Source: Bin127 sp965203505
GTDB taxonomy: Bacteria; Chloroflexota; Dehalococcoidia; Lucifugimonadales; Lucifugimonadaceae
Length of the DNA: 64,000 nucleotides
Direction: 5' to 3'
Assembly (NCBI GenBank): GCA_965203505.1
Contig: OZ241880.1
Location: 1,798,001-1,862,000 of the forward strand
In this document: positions 8,239 through 17,272 of the stretch, one piece after another
Position numbering within the stretch: position 1 is the first letter of the stretch
Layout of the letters: every line of letters starts with the position of its first letter
The notes under the pieces: generated by a model
Database searches by the model: none
The model's input: only the letters and a program-made list of their open reading frames with translations
Told to the model about the DNA's origin: nothing
Program-made: the position numbers and the translations under genes

Positions 8239-9306
8239 TCAGTTGAAAGATTCAACGCTCTGGATCTGATTAACATCCCCGATATCGCGCGCGAGCGACA
8301 TCAGCTCGTCAATACGGTCGGGTTCGAACTTGGCGTCCGATAGCGCAGATTCGGCCTTATCCAAGTGTGTCTTGATCTGCGCGAAGTTGAAATCCCGTCC
8401 CCCGGCATCGATTGACATCTGAGTCAGTTCTGAAATGCGAGACGGATCGATGACCCGTTGCATGTACATTTCTCCCGCACGCCTCAACACCGACGGATCA
8501 CTAACCGAGTCGAACAAGTGCGCCATTGCTAGGTTCTTTTTCTTGGCGATAATTCGCCCTTGCTGGACCGGGTCACGATCTTCTGAACCGAAAACAGTTT
8601 GATAATCAGCGACGATTTGTTTCACGACCCCGACGTTCAATCCGAAACTTCTGAGCGCAGATCGATGTTCATTTTTCACATCTTCGCCGAGTATCGCCGG
8701 TAGTTCGGCAGCTGCACCATAAAGCGAGCCGACGCGTTGCGAGATCATGTCGATATAGTCGTCCACGGCGACCGATGTTCGCTCTTGGAATGCGACGTCG
8801 AGGAATTCGCCCTCGCAACGTTGCAACGTCGCATCATCGACGATCTCCAGCGCGGTGCTTACTCTCTCAAGGGGTTCGCCGAGATCGCACAATCGGAACA
8901 GCGACAATCGGGCCATGGCGTGCATTCCATCACCAGTGTTGATCGCCTGAGAAGGTCCCCATTTCCACCACACAGATGCCCTGCCCAATCGCTCGGTGTT
9001 GCCGTCCTGAACGTCGCCGTGGATCAGCGCGAAATTGTGCATGAGTTCTATGGAAACCGCATACTTCAGCCCTAATGCGTAGTCGCCATGCAACGCTTGG
9101 GCTACGGCGAGAAGCAACGATCCGTGCAGTCGCCGATCTCGAGGGACCAGTGCCTGCGAACCCGGATCACCGTCGTGACCGAGCTGCCAAGCCATCATCC
9201 GGTAGATCTCCAAATCCCGACCATCGAAGAAGCTCCGGATCTCCTCCTCCAATCGATCTTCCGCTTCTGCAGGGAGTAAAGAGTCAATGCCGGTGTTGGA
9301 TGCCAT
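8239..9306 (-). CDS. Polyprenyl synthetase family protein with degenerate Asp-rich motifs
   Basis: Trans-prenyltransferases build isoprenoid diphosphates using Mg2+ held by two Asp-rich motifs. The fold is clear from AVSIELMHNFALIH, the following segment with SVWWKWG, then AINTGDGMHALA-like sequence and ISQRVGSLYGAAAEL. However, the first motif reads GDVQD (97-101) instead of DDxxD, and the second reads ADYQT (about 233-237). A Lys-rich KKKN follows where the lid loop is expected. Its ATG overlaps the tsaC stop (TAATG). It may be a weakened or non-catalytic homologue, or one subunit of a heteromer. Confidence 0.75.
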   Translation of the reverse strand: MASNTGIDSLLPAEAEDRLEEEIRSFFDGRDLEIYRMMAWQLGHDGDPGSQALVPRDRRLHGSLLLAVAQALHGDYALGLKYAVSIELMHNFALIHGDVQDGNTERLGRASVWWKWGPSQAINTGDGMHAMARLSLFRLCDLGEPLERVSTALEIVDDATLQRCEGEFLDVAFQERTSVAVDDYIDMISQRVGSLYGAAAELPAILGEDVKNEHRSALRSFGLNVGVVKQIVADYQTVFGSEDRDPVQQGRIIAKKKNLAMAHLFDSVSDPSVLRRAGEMYMQRVIDPSRISELTQMSIDAGGRDFNFAQIKTHLDKAESALSDAKFEPDRIDELMSLARDIGDVNQIQSVESFN

Positions 9307-9914
9307 TATTGTGGCCTTCTCAAGGCTGAGTCAATTGCGCTTGGCGATATCGGCCCTTCTCGCAATATCTTTATCTGACCATCAATGATCTGCACGACCG
9401 TGGATGCAGACGACGCACTCCCGCACTCGCCAACTACGATGGCGTCTAGATCATCGCCCATCGACTCTCGAATCGACCGCCAGTCTTTGGAGGGAGGTTG
9501 CCCTGAGATGTTGGCGCTCGTGCCGGTAATCCCGCAACCAGCTTGAGCGATCAACCGCCGAGCCAGGCCATGATCTGGCATCCGCAGTCCAACGGTGCCA
9601 AGTCCGCCCATCAACACGTCAGGCACCGAGTCTTTGGCTTCGACAACGATCGTCAGGGCGCCGGGCCAAAATCGGTTTGCGAGCGCATTTGAAGCATCTC
9701 CGAAGCCATCGGTGAATTGACTTGCTTGCGACGGTTCGGATATTAGGACTGGCATCGGCGTATCCGCGGGTCTCCTTTTGACCTCGAAAGCGCGCCGGAT
9801 CGCGGGTTCGTTCGTCGCGTCAACACCTAAGGCGTAGAAAGTATCGGTGGGAAACGCAATAACCCCGCCAGATTTGACCGCATCAACGGCTTCGCTCAGA
9901 TCGATATTCTCCAT
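9306..9914 (-). CDS. tsaC: Sua5/YciO/YrdC family, threonylcarbamoyl-AMP synthase
   Basis: Makes threonylcarbamoyl-AMP from Thr, bicarbonate and ATP for the t6A37 modification of tRNAs. The fold is shown by GGVIAFPTDTFYALG, KRRP, a PVLISEPSQ segment, RFWPGALTIV, LRMPDH and TGTSANISGQP. A strongly typical family start is MENIDLSEAV (ATG at 9912-9914), giving 202 residues; an in-frame start further upstream would add 15 untypical residues. It is the first gene of the minus-strand cluster and is divergent from guaA. Confidence 0.87.
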   Translation of the reverse strand: MENIDLSEAVDAVKSGGVIAFPTDTFYALGVDATNEPAIRRAFEVKRRPADTPMPVLISEPSQASQFTDGFGDASNALANRFWPGALTIVVEAKDSVPDVLMGGLGTVGLRMPDHGLARRLIAQAGCGITGTSANISGQPPSKDWRSIRESMGDDLDAIVVGECGSASSASTVVQIIDGQIKILREGPISPSAIDSALRRPQ

Positions 9915-10047
9915 TGGGGATTTCGCGGTCGAATTGCGGATTATGGGGCCACCAACCACTATCGTATACCCACTCCCAGCAGCTACTTGGCGGCGAGTCG
10001 AACACCGTCATCCAAAGATTAGAATCCTAATGTGTAGCACCTATAAC

Positions 10048-11715
10048 ATGTCCGAAGTCAACACCGAAACCAGTTCGCACCGAGTCGCAACCTCCGACGA
10101 TATCGAACTGAACACGTACCTCGAAATCGCCGAGGGAGATCGACTCGGAGGAGAGTCAGCTTCAATCCCGGTGCGGACCGAATCGATCGTGATTCTCGAC
10201 TTCGGTTCCCAGTACAGCCGACTCATCGCACGGCGTGTCCGCGAAGCGAACGTTTATTGCGAGATTATCCCGTTCGACGCAGGATCAGACGTTCTGAACC
10301 TGCAAGACGTGAAGGGGATCATCCTCAGCGGCGGCCCTAACAGCGTTTACGAAAACGGAGCGCCCCTAATTCCTTCTTGGGTCTTCGATGCCGGTGTACC
10401 TGTTTTGGGTATCTGTTACGGCATGCAGGCTCTGGCCCACCAGCTGGGCGGTTCCGTGATCGCCGGAATCGAACGCGAATATGGCCATGCCCTGCTTCAC
10501 TTAAACGGAGCGAACCATCCGCTTTTCACCGGACTTGATACTTCAGTGCCGGTCTGGATGAGCCACGGTGACCGCATTGCCGAAATGCCGCCCGGGTTTG
10601 CATCTCTCGCATTTTCTGAAAACTCACCTTGCGCAGTGATGGGAAACGAAGGAATGAATGCCTATGGCATTCAATTCCATCCCGAAGTTACCCACACTCA
10701 ACAGGGCGACCAGATAATCCGAAACTTCGTACACGGGATATGCGGCGCGACCGGATCTTGGACGCCACGCAACTTCGTCCGAGACTCCATCTTCCGCATT
10801 CGACAGCAAGTTGGCGAAGGCAAAGTCGTGTGCGCGCTGTCGGGCGGCGTCGACTCATCCGTGGCAGCGGCATTGATACACCGCGCGATTGGCGACCGCT
10901 TGACTTGCATATTCGTCGACAACGGCCTGATGCGATACGGAGAAGCGGAACGGGTGCGAACGGTTTTCGCTAGCCAGTTGGGAGTCAACCTCCGATTCGT
11001 TGACGGTTCAGAGCGATTCGTTGCGGCGCTAAAGGAGGTTGTAGATCCTGAGGAAAAACGCCGAAGGATCGGTGAGGAGTTCATCAGGATTTTCGAGGAG
11101 GAGGCGCGAGACATTGGGGAAGTAGATTTTCTCGCCCAAGGGACGCTATACCCTGATGTGATCGAGTCCGTGTCGCCCGAAAGCACCGCCGCGCACAAGA
11201 TCAAGACGCATCATAACGTCGGCGGCCTGCCGGAGAAGATGGATCTGAAGCTTGTCGAACCGTTGCGCCACATGTTCAAAGACGAAGTGCGCGACGCAGG
11301 TCGCGAGCTGGGCCTGTCCCCACAGTCGGTAAATCGACAACCGTTCCCCGGTCCGGGATTGGCAATCCGGATAATGGGCGAAGTCACCTACGAAAAACTT
11401 GAGATACTGCGCTCTGCCGATTGGATCGTCGTCGATGAGATCAAAGGGGCCGGGTTATACGAGCAGTTGTGGCAGAGTTTCGCCGTGCTGACGGATACTC
11501 AGAGCGTCGGCGTAATGGGCGACGCCCGAACCTACCAATACGTGGTGGCGATTCGAGCCGTCGTCAGCACAGATGCCATGACCGCGGATTGGGCGCGATT
11601 GCCGTACGACACAATCGCCCGAATGTCCAACCGTATCGTCAACGAAGTCCCTGAAATCAATCGAGTGGTCCTAGATGTCACCAGCAAGCCGCCAGGAACG
11701 ATCGAATGGGAATAG
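10048..11715 (+). CDS. guaA: GMP synthase (glutamine-hydrolysing)
   Basis: Amidates XMP to GMP. The class I glutaminase domain has its nucleophile Cys in LGICYGMQA and the His-Glu pair in QFHPEVTHT. The ATP pyrophosphatase domain has the P-loop ALSGGVDSSVAAA. The dimerisation domain ends in DVTSKPPGTIEWE, the family terminus. The ATG at 10048 gives 555 residues with an acidic extension of about 45 residues before the conserved SIVILDFGSQYSRLIARR; an in-frame ATG at 10030 is also possible. It leads the plus-strand purine cluster. Confidence 0.94.
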   Translation: MSEVNTETSSHRVATSDDIELNTYLEIAEGDRLGGESASIPVRTESIVILDFGSQYSRLIARRVREANVYCEIIPFDAGSDVLNLQDVKGIILSGGPNSVYENGAPLIPSWVFDAGVPVLGICYGMQALAHQLGGSVIAGIEREYGHALLHLNGANHPLFTGLDTSVPVWMSHGDRIAEMPPGFASLAFSENSPCAVMGNEGMNAYGIQFHPEVTHTQQGDQIIRNFVHGICGATGSWTPRNFVRDSIFRIRQQVGEGKVVCALSGGVDSSVAAALIHRAIGDRLTCIFVDNGLMRYGEAERVRTVFASQLGVNLRFVDGSERFVAALKEVVDPEEKRRRIGEEFIRIFEEEARDIGEVDFLAQGTLYPDVIESVSPESTAAHKIKTHHNVGGLPEKMDLKLVEPLRHMFKDEVRDAGRELGLSPQSVNRQPFPGPGLAIRIMGEVTYEKLEILRSADWIVVDEIKGAGLYEQLWQSFAVLTDTQSVGVMGDARTYQYVVAIRAVVSTDAMTADWARLPYDTIARMSNRIVNEVPEINRVVLDVTSKPPGTIEWE

Positions 11716-11763
11716 TCGCGCGCGACCGAACCTGGGCATGATCGCCAGTTAGCGGGGTGAGCA

Positions 11764-13032
11764 ATGAAAGTCCTCCTGATCGGCTCCGGCGGCAGAGAAC
11801 ACGCGCTCGCTTGGAAACTCGCGAAATCTGAAACGGTCAGCGAGCTTTCTTGCACACCAGGAAATCCGGGTATTGGACGCTACGCCGCGTTGTCGGATGT
11901 AATCGCTGAAGATGTCAGCGGCATTGTGTCCCTAGTTAGCGAGACCGAGCACGACCTTGTGGTTGTTGGTCCCGAAGCGCCGCTGGTACTAGGATTGGCT
12001 GACGAACTCAGATCCAAGGGAGTTGCAACTTTCGGACCATCCTCAGCGGCGGCGCGAATCGAAGGATCGAAGTCGTGGGCCAATGAGCTCATGGAAAGAT
12101 ATGGCGTTTCCTGCCCCGAGAGTCGGACATTTGATGACGCGGCGCAAGCGACCCATTACGTGGAATCACAACCGGAAGGCGCAATCGTCGTTAAAGCAGA
12201 CGGTCTGGCGGCTGGAAAAGGCGTTACTGTCCCCGACACCCAAGCCGAAGCCGTGACAGCGATCACGGATGCTCTAGATCGACGCGCGTTCGGCGATGCC
12301 GGCTCCACGATTGTGATCGAAGAACGCCTGAACGGACCGGAACTCAGCGTCTTCGCCTTCGTCGACGGTGAAACGGTGTCGACGCCTGTCGCGGCACGCG
12401 ATTACAAACGCGCGTACGAAGGCGATGCAGGTGCCAACAGCGGTGGAATGGGCGCATACACTTCGCCAGACCTCTGCTCCACAAAAGATCTGGAGTTTTT
12501 CCAGGAAACGGTGCTCGACCCAATCGCGCGAGCCATGGTTGACGAAGGGTGTCCGTATCAAGGTGTGTTATACGCGGGACTGATGCTCACCGGGGATGGG
12601 CCCCAGGTGATTGAATTCAATTGCCGATTCGGAGACCCTGAATGCGAACCGCTCATGCTTCGCTTGGATTCTGATTTGGCTGAGATCTGTGCTGCGGTCG
12701 CGGAAGGACGATTGGAGGAAGTACCTGTTGTGTGGAACAACAACCACGCGGTTGGCGTTGTCATTGTTTCAAGCGATTATCCGGCCGACTACGAAACTGG
12801 ATTCTTGATCGAAGGGGAACTCCCCGACGAGGACGGCCGCGTAGTTTTCCATGCCGGGACGGCGAATGATGAAAATGGCCGATTGATCACCAGCGGAGGT
12901 AGGGTTATCGTGGCCACGGCATCTTCGCCAATTTCCGTACGGGATGCACGTTCAACGGCGTACTCCCTTGCGTCTGGCGTCTCGTTCACGGATTCTAGAT
13001 ATCGGCCCGACATCGCTTTGGATGCAGTTTGA
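11764..13032 (+). CDS. purD: Phosphoribosylamine-glycine ligase
   Basis: Second step of purine synthesis: ATP-dependent ligation of glycine to phosphoribosylamine. The protein begins MKVLLIGSGGREHALAWKL, the GARS signature, followed by VGPEAPLVLGLAD, GPSSAAARIEGSK, the ATP-grasp KADGLAAGKGV, and NCRFGDPECEPLM near the metal site. 422 residues is full length. It follows guaA by 48 bases and precedes purB by 68 bases on the same strand. Confidence 0.96.
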   Translation: MKVLLIGSGGREHALAWKLAKSETVSELSCTPGNPGIGRYAALSDVIAEDVSGIVSLVSETEHDLVVVGPEAPLVLGLADELRSKGVATFGPSSAAARIEGSKSWANELMERYGVSCPESRTFDDAAQATHYVESQPEGAIVVKADGLAAGKGVTVPDTQAEAVTAITDALDRRAFGDAGSTIVIEERLNGPELSVFAFVDGETVSTPVAARDYKRAYEGDAGANSGGMGAYTSPDLCSTKDLEFFQETVLDPIARAMVDEGCPYQGVLYAGLMLTGDGPQVIEFNCRFGDPECEPLMLRLDSDLAEICAAVAEGRLEEVPVVWNNNHAVGVVIVSSDYPADYETGFLIEGELPDEDGRVVFHAGTANDENGRLITSGGRVIVATASSPISVRDARSTAYSLASGVSFTDSRYRPDIALDAV

Positions 13033-13100
13033 ATTCCATGCTGATTTAACATTCAGTTTTTCTCCCTGCGCACCGCAAGTAACACTAGAGACAGAACAAC

Positions 13101-14411
13101 GTGATCCCGCGGTACTCAAGACCTGAGATGAGTCGGATCTGGTCGGAAGACCACCAGTTCGACCTTTGGTTGCGAGTTGAGATCGCAGCGTGCCAGGCAT
13201 GGTCGAAACTCGGCGTCATCGACGACGAGGACATGGCCAAAATCCGCCATGCGCAGTTTTCTCGCGATGAGTACGACCGCAATTTCGAGGAAACTCGTCA
13301 TGATCTCGTTTCGTTTACGCGAGCCGTCGCCAGCAGTCTCGGCGACGAGGGAAGATGGATACACCACGGATTAACCTCCAACGACGTGAAAGACACTGCG
13401 CTCGCGATGCAGATGTCGGACGCAACCGATTTGTTAATCGCCGGCATTGACGAACTTCTGGACGCGCTGGCCAAACGCGCGATCGAGTTCAAACACACTC
13501 TCGCCATGGGTAGATCACACGGTATCCATGCCGAGCCGATGTCGTTCGGCCTTAAGTTAGCGCTGTGGTGGTCAGAAATGCGCCGCAACCGAGAGAGAGT
13601 GGCCGGGATGCGTCAACGCATCACCGTTGGAATGCTGTCGGGTCCTGTCGGTACCTTCGCCGGGATTCCGATGGAGATCGAAGAAAACGTATGCGCTCAA
13701 CTCGGACTTAGACCGGCCGAAGTCTCAAATCAGGTGATCCAGAGGGACCGTCATGCCGAGTTCTTGCAGGTGCTCGCATTAGTAGCCTCGACCCTCGATA
13801 AAATGGCCACGGAAATCCGTGCTCTCCAACGTACTGAAGTCGGCGAGGTCGAAGAGCCGTTTGGACGCCCCGGTTACGTCAGCAAAGGGTCGTCTTCGAT
13901 GCCGCACAAGCGCAATCCTGAACTTTCAGAGCGCATTTGCGGTTTGGCGAGAGTGATTCGTTCGAATTCCATCGTCGGTCTCGAGAACGTAGCGCTATGG
14001 CACGAGCGCGACATTTCCCACTCATCCGCGGAGCGTGTCGTGTTGGCCGATTCTTCGTTGGCGCTGGATTACATCCTCGACCTCATGACTGGCATCATCG
14101 CACACATGACGGTGAAACCGGATCGGATGCGGAAAAACATCGAGATGACGCACGGTCTCGTCTTTTCACCGAGAGTGATGCTCGCGTTGGTCGAAGCAGG
14201 ATTAGAACGAGGTCAAGCGTATGACACGGTCCAAAATGCGGCGATGCGAGCCCTCGACCAAGGTGTCGATTTCCAACGCCTCATCGCCAACGAAAGCGTC
14301 GTCAAGCATTATCTGAAGGATTCGGCGTTGGCTGCATTGTTCGACTACGGATATTTCATTGAGCAAGTCGACTCCATATTCGATCGACTCGGCATGGAGG
14401 GTACGAAATGA
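13101..14411 (+). CDS. purB: Adenylosuccinate lyase
   Basis: Cleaves SAICAR and adenylosuccinate, releasing fumarate. The fumarase/aspartase signature GSSSMPHKRNP is present, with HHGLTSNDVKDTA and GRSHGIHAEPM upstream, matching PurB substrate loops. The GTG start at 13101 gives MIPRYSRPEMSRIW, the typical beginning. The stop overlaps purC (ATGA at 14408-14411), so translation of the two is probably coupled. Confidence 0.96.
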   Translation: MIPRYSRPEMSRIWSEDHQFDLWLRVEIAACQAWSKLGVIDDEDMAKIRHAQFSRDEYDRNFEETRHDLVSFTRAVASSLGDEGRWIHHGLTSNDVKDTALAMQMSDATDLLIAGIDELLDALAKRAIEFKHTLAMGRSHGIHAEPMSFGLKLALWWSEMRRNRERVAGMRQRITVGMLSGPVGTFAGIPMEIEENVCAQLGLRPAEVSNQVIQRDRHAEFLQVLALVASTLDKMATEIRALQRTEVGEVEEPFGRPGYVSKGSSSMPHKRNPELSERICGLARVIRSNSIVGLENVALWHERDISHSSAERVVLADSSLALDYILDLMTGIIAHMTVKPDRMRKNIEMTHGLVFSPRVMLALVEAGLERGQAYDTVQNAAMRALDQGVDFQRLIANESVVKHYLKDSALAALFDYGYFIEQVDSIFDRLGMEGTK

Positions 14412-15328
14412 GCAACAACAACCCGGTTTTTTCAACTGATCTGCCCGGTCTCATCCATCGCGCGAAGGTGCGAGACATGTATCGCGTCTCGGAAGGCGTG
14501 TTGATGATGATCGCCACCGATCGCATTTCAGCGTTCGATGTCATCATGAACGATCCGGTTCAAGATAAAGGCGCGTTGCTGGCGCAGATGTCGGCGTTCT
14601 GGTTTCGAGAGGTGATCGGCGACATTGTCGAGAACCACATGATCGGCATGGCTGGGGACGTCGAGGTTGAGGCGACCATCGGACGCGTCGGCGCGCTTGC
14701 TCACCTACCTGGTGTTTGGAACAACCGCGCGATGATTATTCACGAGGCGGATCGGATCGATATGGAGTGTGTAGTTCGGGGTTATCTGGCTGGCAGCGGT
14801 TGGGCAGAGTACGAGGCTCATGGGACGTTAAATGGCGAAAAGCTTCCGTCTGGATTGCGGCAGGCGGAGCGATTTGAGGAACCGATGTTCACCCCGTCAA
14901 CCAAACCGGAAGAGGGTCACGACCTTCCCCTGACCGAAGCTGAAGCGATCGAGTTGGTGGGCGAGGATCTTCACGAACGACTGAAGCGTGTCAGCATCGA
15001 AATCTACGAACGCGCTCGTCAACACGCGATTGAGCGGGGGATGATTCTCGTTGACACGAAGTTCGAGTTCGGTTTCGTGAACGGCAAGCTAACGTTGATC
15101 GACGAGGTGCTCACACCCGATTCAAGTCGTTTTTGGGACATCGAAGACTGGGAACCCGGTTCCTTCCCGCCCGCTTACGACAAACAGCACCTCCGAGAGT
15201 GGCTCATTGACAGCGGGTGGGACCGCGAACCACCTCCACCCAAAGTACCTACCGATGTCATGGAAATGACCCGACAACGCTACATATCGGCCTACGAACG
15301 AGTCACGGGTTTGACATTCGACGGTTGA
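14408..15328 (+). CDS. purC: SAICAR synthetase
   Basis: Phosphoribosylaminoimidazole-succinocarboxamide synthase joins aspartate to CAIR. Conserved pieces are GKVRDMY-like RAKVRDMYRVSEG, TDRISAFDVIMNDP, VECVVRGYLAGSGW-like sequence, and ILVDTKFEFGFVNGKLTLIDEVLTPDSSR. At 306 residues it is the long bacterial/yeast-like form. It overlaps purB by four bases, so the enzymes that make and then cleave SAICAR are translated together. Confidence 0.95.
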   Translation: MSNNNPVFSTDLPGLIHRAKVRDMYRVSEGVLMMIATDRISAFDVIMNDPVQDKGALLAQMSAFWFREVIGDIVENHMIGMAGDVEVEATIGRVGALAHLPGVWNNRAMIIHEADRIDMECVVRGYLAGSGWAEYEAHGTLNGEKLPSGLRQAERFEEPMFTPSTKPEEGHDLPLTEAEAIELVGEDLHERLKRVSIEIYERARQHAIERGMILVDTKFEFGFVNGKLTLIDEVLTPDSSRFWDIEDWEPGSFPPAYDKQHLREWLIDSGWDREPPPPKVPTDVMEMTRQRYISAYERVTGLTFDG

Positions 15329-15400
15329 CCGTGGCAACAATAACTAATCAATGTTCCTTAGCTTCAGACGAATCAAGGTGTGAAATAGAATCTTCTGTTC

Positions 15401-16138
15401 ATGGCACAGTCGAGAAATAGAGTCGCAACAACCCGCCCGGAACATCGCCGCGGCATGACACGTTCACAAGTTCGCGAAGAGAGAAGGGCGCGTAGTAATC
15501 GTCGGAAACAGCGCAAGCGAACGGTATTGATCGCGCTGGGTTCCGTTTTTGCCGTGTTCATCATCTTCGCGCTGGTGTTCCAGCAGGGTTTCGTATCCCG
15601 AGACCAGCAGCTAGGCGGTGTTCGCGGTCCCTACAACAGTGGAGGCCCGGTCCCAGAAGACCCCGATGACGGACGTGCGCACGTACCTGACTCAATCGTG
15701 CCGGAAACTCGTTACAGCGTCTATCCGCCGACCTCCGGACCGCATTGGAACACTCTAGGGTCTCAAGCGAACAATTTCGAGCGTGCTCCAGCAGGATGGG
15801 GCCCGTACGAACGCGTTCTCCCCGACCAGGCGTTGATACACAACCTTGAACACGGCGGCATCGGTATGCACTACGACACGACGAAGTGCGATACGGCCGA
15901 ATGTACTCGAATCGCCGAAGAACTCAAACGCATTGCGAAGGATTGGAACGACGACGACACCTACACCGGATTCGTCATCTCGCCTTACCCCTTCACGGAT
16001 TCGCTGATCACACTCACGGCGTGGCGTCACCACCTCCGATTAGATGAACTGGATGAACCACGCATCCTAGAGTTCATCGACGCCTATTTCGACCGCGGGT
16101 TCGAACCGCAAGTGGCCGGGATGACACCCGTCAATTGA
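15401..16138 (+). CDS. DUF3105 membrane-anchored protein
   Basis: A 245-residue protein with an Arg/Lys-rich cytoplasmic N-terminus (about 1-40), one membrane segment (about 42-62) and an exported domain. The exported part carries YPPTSGPHWNT and ALIHNLEHGGIGMHYD, the hallmark segments of the DUF3105 family, with conserved His and Glu that suggest metal binding. C-D-x-A-E-C (about 165) could form a disulfide. It lies between purC and purS, 72 bases after purC; a link to purine synthesis is not implied by its sequence. The function of the family is unknown to me. Confidence 0.8.
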   Translation: MAQSRNRVATTRPEHRRGMTRSQVREERRARSNRRKQRKRTVLIALGSVFAVFIIFALVFQQGFVSRDQQLGGVRGPYNSGGPVPEDPDDGRAHVPDSIVPETRYSVYPPTSGPHWNTLGSQANNFERAPAGWGPYERVLPDQALIHNLEHGGIGMHYDTTKCDTAECTRIAEELKRIAKDWNDDDTYTGFVISPYPFTDSLITLTAWRHHLRLDELDEPRILEFIDAYFDRGFEPQVAGMTPVN

Positions 16139-16154
16139 TCGACGCGGGCAACCA

Positions 16155-16409
16155 ATGAGCGGCACTTTTCTCGCGCACATCCGCGTCTACTTCAAACCGG
16201 GCGTCCACGATCCGGAATCCGAAACGATCAACAGAGCGCTCAATAGGCTCGGGTTCAATCAGATCGCGTCGCTCAGCGCGGGTAAGTTTTTCGACGTTAG
16301 AGTCGAAGCTGGCGACTCGGATGAGGCGGAGCGGATCGCCGGCAAAATGTGCGAGACGCTGCTTGCCAACCCGGTGATCGAAACATACTCGGTTGAGATC
16401 GTCGACTAG
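16155..16409 (+). CDS. purS: Phosphoribosylformylglycinamidine synthase subunit PurS
   Basis: PurS is the small structural subunit that bridges PurL and PurQ in the FGAM synthase complex. The 84-residue protein has the family pattern HIRVYFKPGVHDPESETINRAL-type start (DP.G..I..AL), GFNQIASLSAGKFFD, and a C-terminal LLANPVIETYSVEI strand. It starts 16 bases after the DUF3105 stop. The usual partners purQ and purL are not next to it; the following gene is convergent, so they must lie outside the window. Confidence 0.88.
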   Translation: MSGTFLAHIRVYFKPGVHDPESETINRALNRLGFNQIASLSAGKFFDVRVEAGDSDEAERIAGKMCETLLANPVIETYSVEIVD

Positions 16410-16417
16410 CTTGGGCG

Positions 16418-16453
16418 GAACGGCAAGGCACAGAATACGTGCCCTGCCCGTTC
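16418..16453. terminator. Hairpin between convergent purS and channel genes
   Basis: GAACGG pairs with CCGTTC and an inner GGCAC pairs with GTGCC around a 7-base loop, with a small internal mismatch. It lies just after the purS stop and covers the last bases of the opposing channel gene, the place expected for a shared terminator. There is no T-run, so it is not a textbook intrinsic terminator. Confidence 0.4.
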
Positions 16454-17174
16454 ACGAATCCGCGTTTTCGACCGCCTGCCTCGCGCGTTTTTCGCGCAAC
16501 GCGGTCGCCATCGCCTGAGCCACAATTCCCGCCGGCGCAGCAACAATACCCAAACCGCACATCACAACGACGGCGGTCATGATCTTCCCGCCTATCGTCA
16601 CCGGGTAGATGTCCCCGTATCCCACGGTGGTCAAAGTCGCAACCGCCCACCATAGCGCGTCGCCCATGTGGCTGAACTGCTCGGGTTGAGTTTCGTGTTC
16701 GAAGTGGTAGGCACCGAATGCGGCCAAAAACAACACCAAACCTGTCAAACTGAAGAACAGAACGATCTCGTCCCTCATCAATGAGAAAGCCCTTCCCAAA
16801 TCTGCCAACGTCTCGCTGAAATGGGCTAGCCTCAACAATCGCACGAGTTGCAGCAGCCTGAACAACCTCAGCGATGTGAACTGTGGCAAGGCTGCGATTC
16901 CGATGACCACTGCCACAAGGTCGATAATGCCGAAAAACGAGAAAACGTATTTACGCTTGTCAGACGCGGTCCAAACTCTGATGACGTATTCGAACGCGAA
17001 GAAAATCACCGCGACGTAAGCAACGTCGTCGATCCACCCTTTCTCTGGTCCCCAGGTCGCTTGCCATAGATGCGGAATGTCGGTGTCGAACGTGGTCACA
17101 CTCACCGAAGCCACTATCGCCAACAACGCCAGCCATTCGAAGATGACCGTACGTCGGTTCATTTGATCCGTCAT
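16452..17174 (-). CDS. Voltage-gated-type potassium channel
   Basis: A 240-residue six-helix channel subunit. S1 is near residues 9-27 and S2 near 50-70. S3 follows YVFSFF. An Arg-rich S4-like LRLFRLLQLVRLLRLAHF comes next, then S5. The K+ selectivity filter TVGYGD sits in a pore loop (about 185-195), followed by a glycine-containing S6 and a short basic tail. It lacks the long cytoplasmic RCK domain. It is convergent with purS. It probably conducts K+ in the inner membrane; gating is unknown. Confidence 0.85.
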   Translation of the reverse strand: MTDQMNRRTVIFEWLALLAIVASVSVTTFDTDIPHLWQATWGPEKGWIDDVAYVAVIFFAFEYVIRVWTASDKRKYVFSFFGIIDLVAVVIGIAALPQFTSLRLFRLLQLVRLLRLAHFSETLADLGRAFSLMRDEIVLFFSLTGLVLFLAAFGAYHFEHETQPEQFSHMGDALWWAVATLTTVGYGDIYPVTIGGKIMTAVVVMCGLGIVAAPAGIVAQAMATALREKRARQAVENADS

Positions 17175-17272
17175 CGTCGCACTCCAGTAGATCCCATTGA
17201 GTCAATCGCGCATCATCCCACTTTCGAGGTGAAAAGCGGGTAAAGCGACCGACGAGTTCGCGATCGCCGGCG

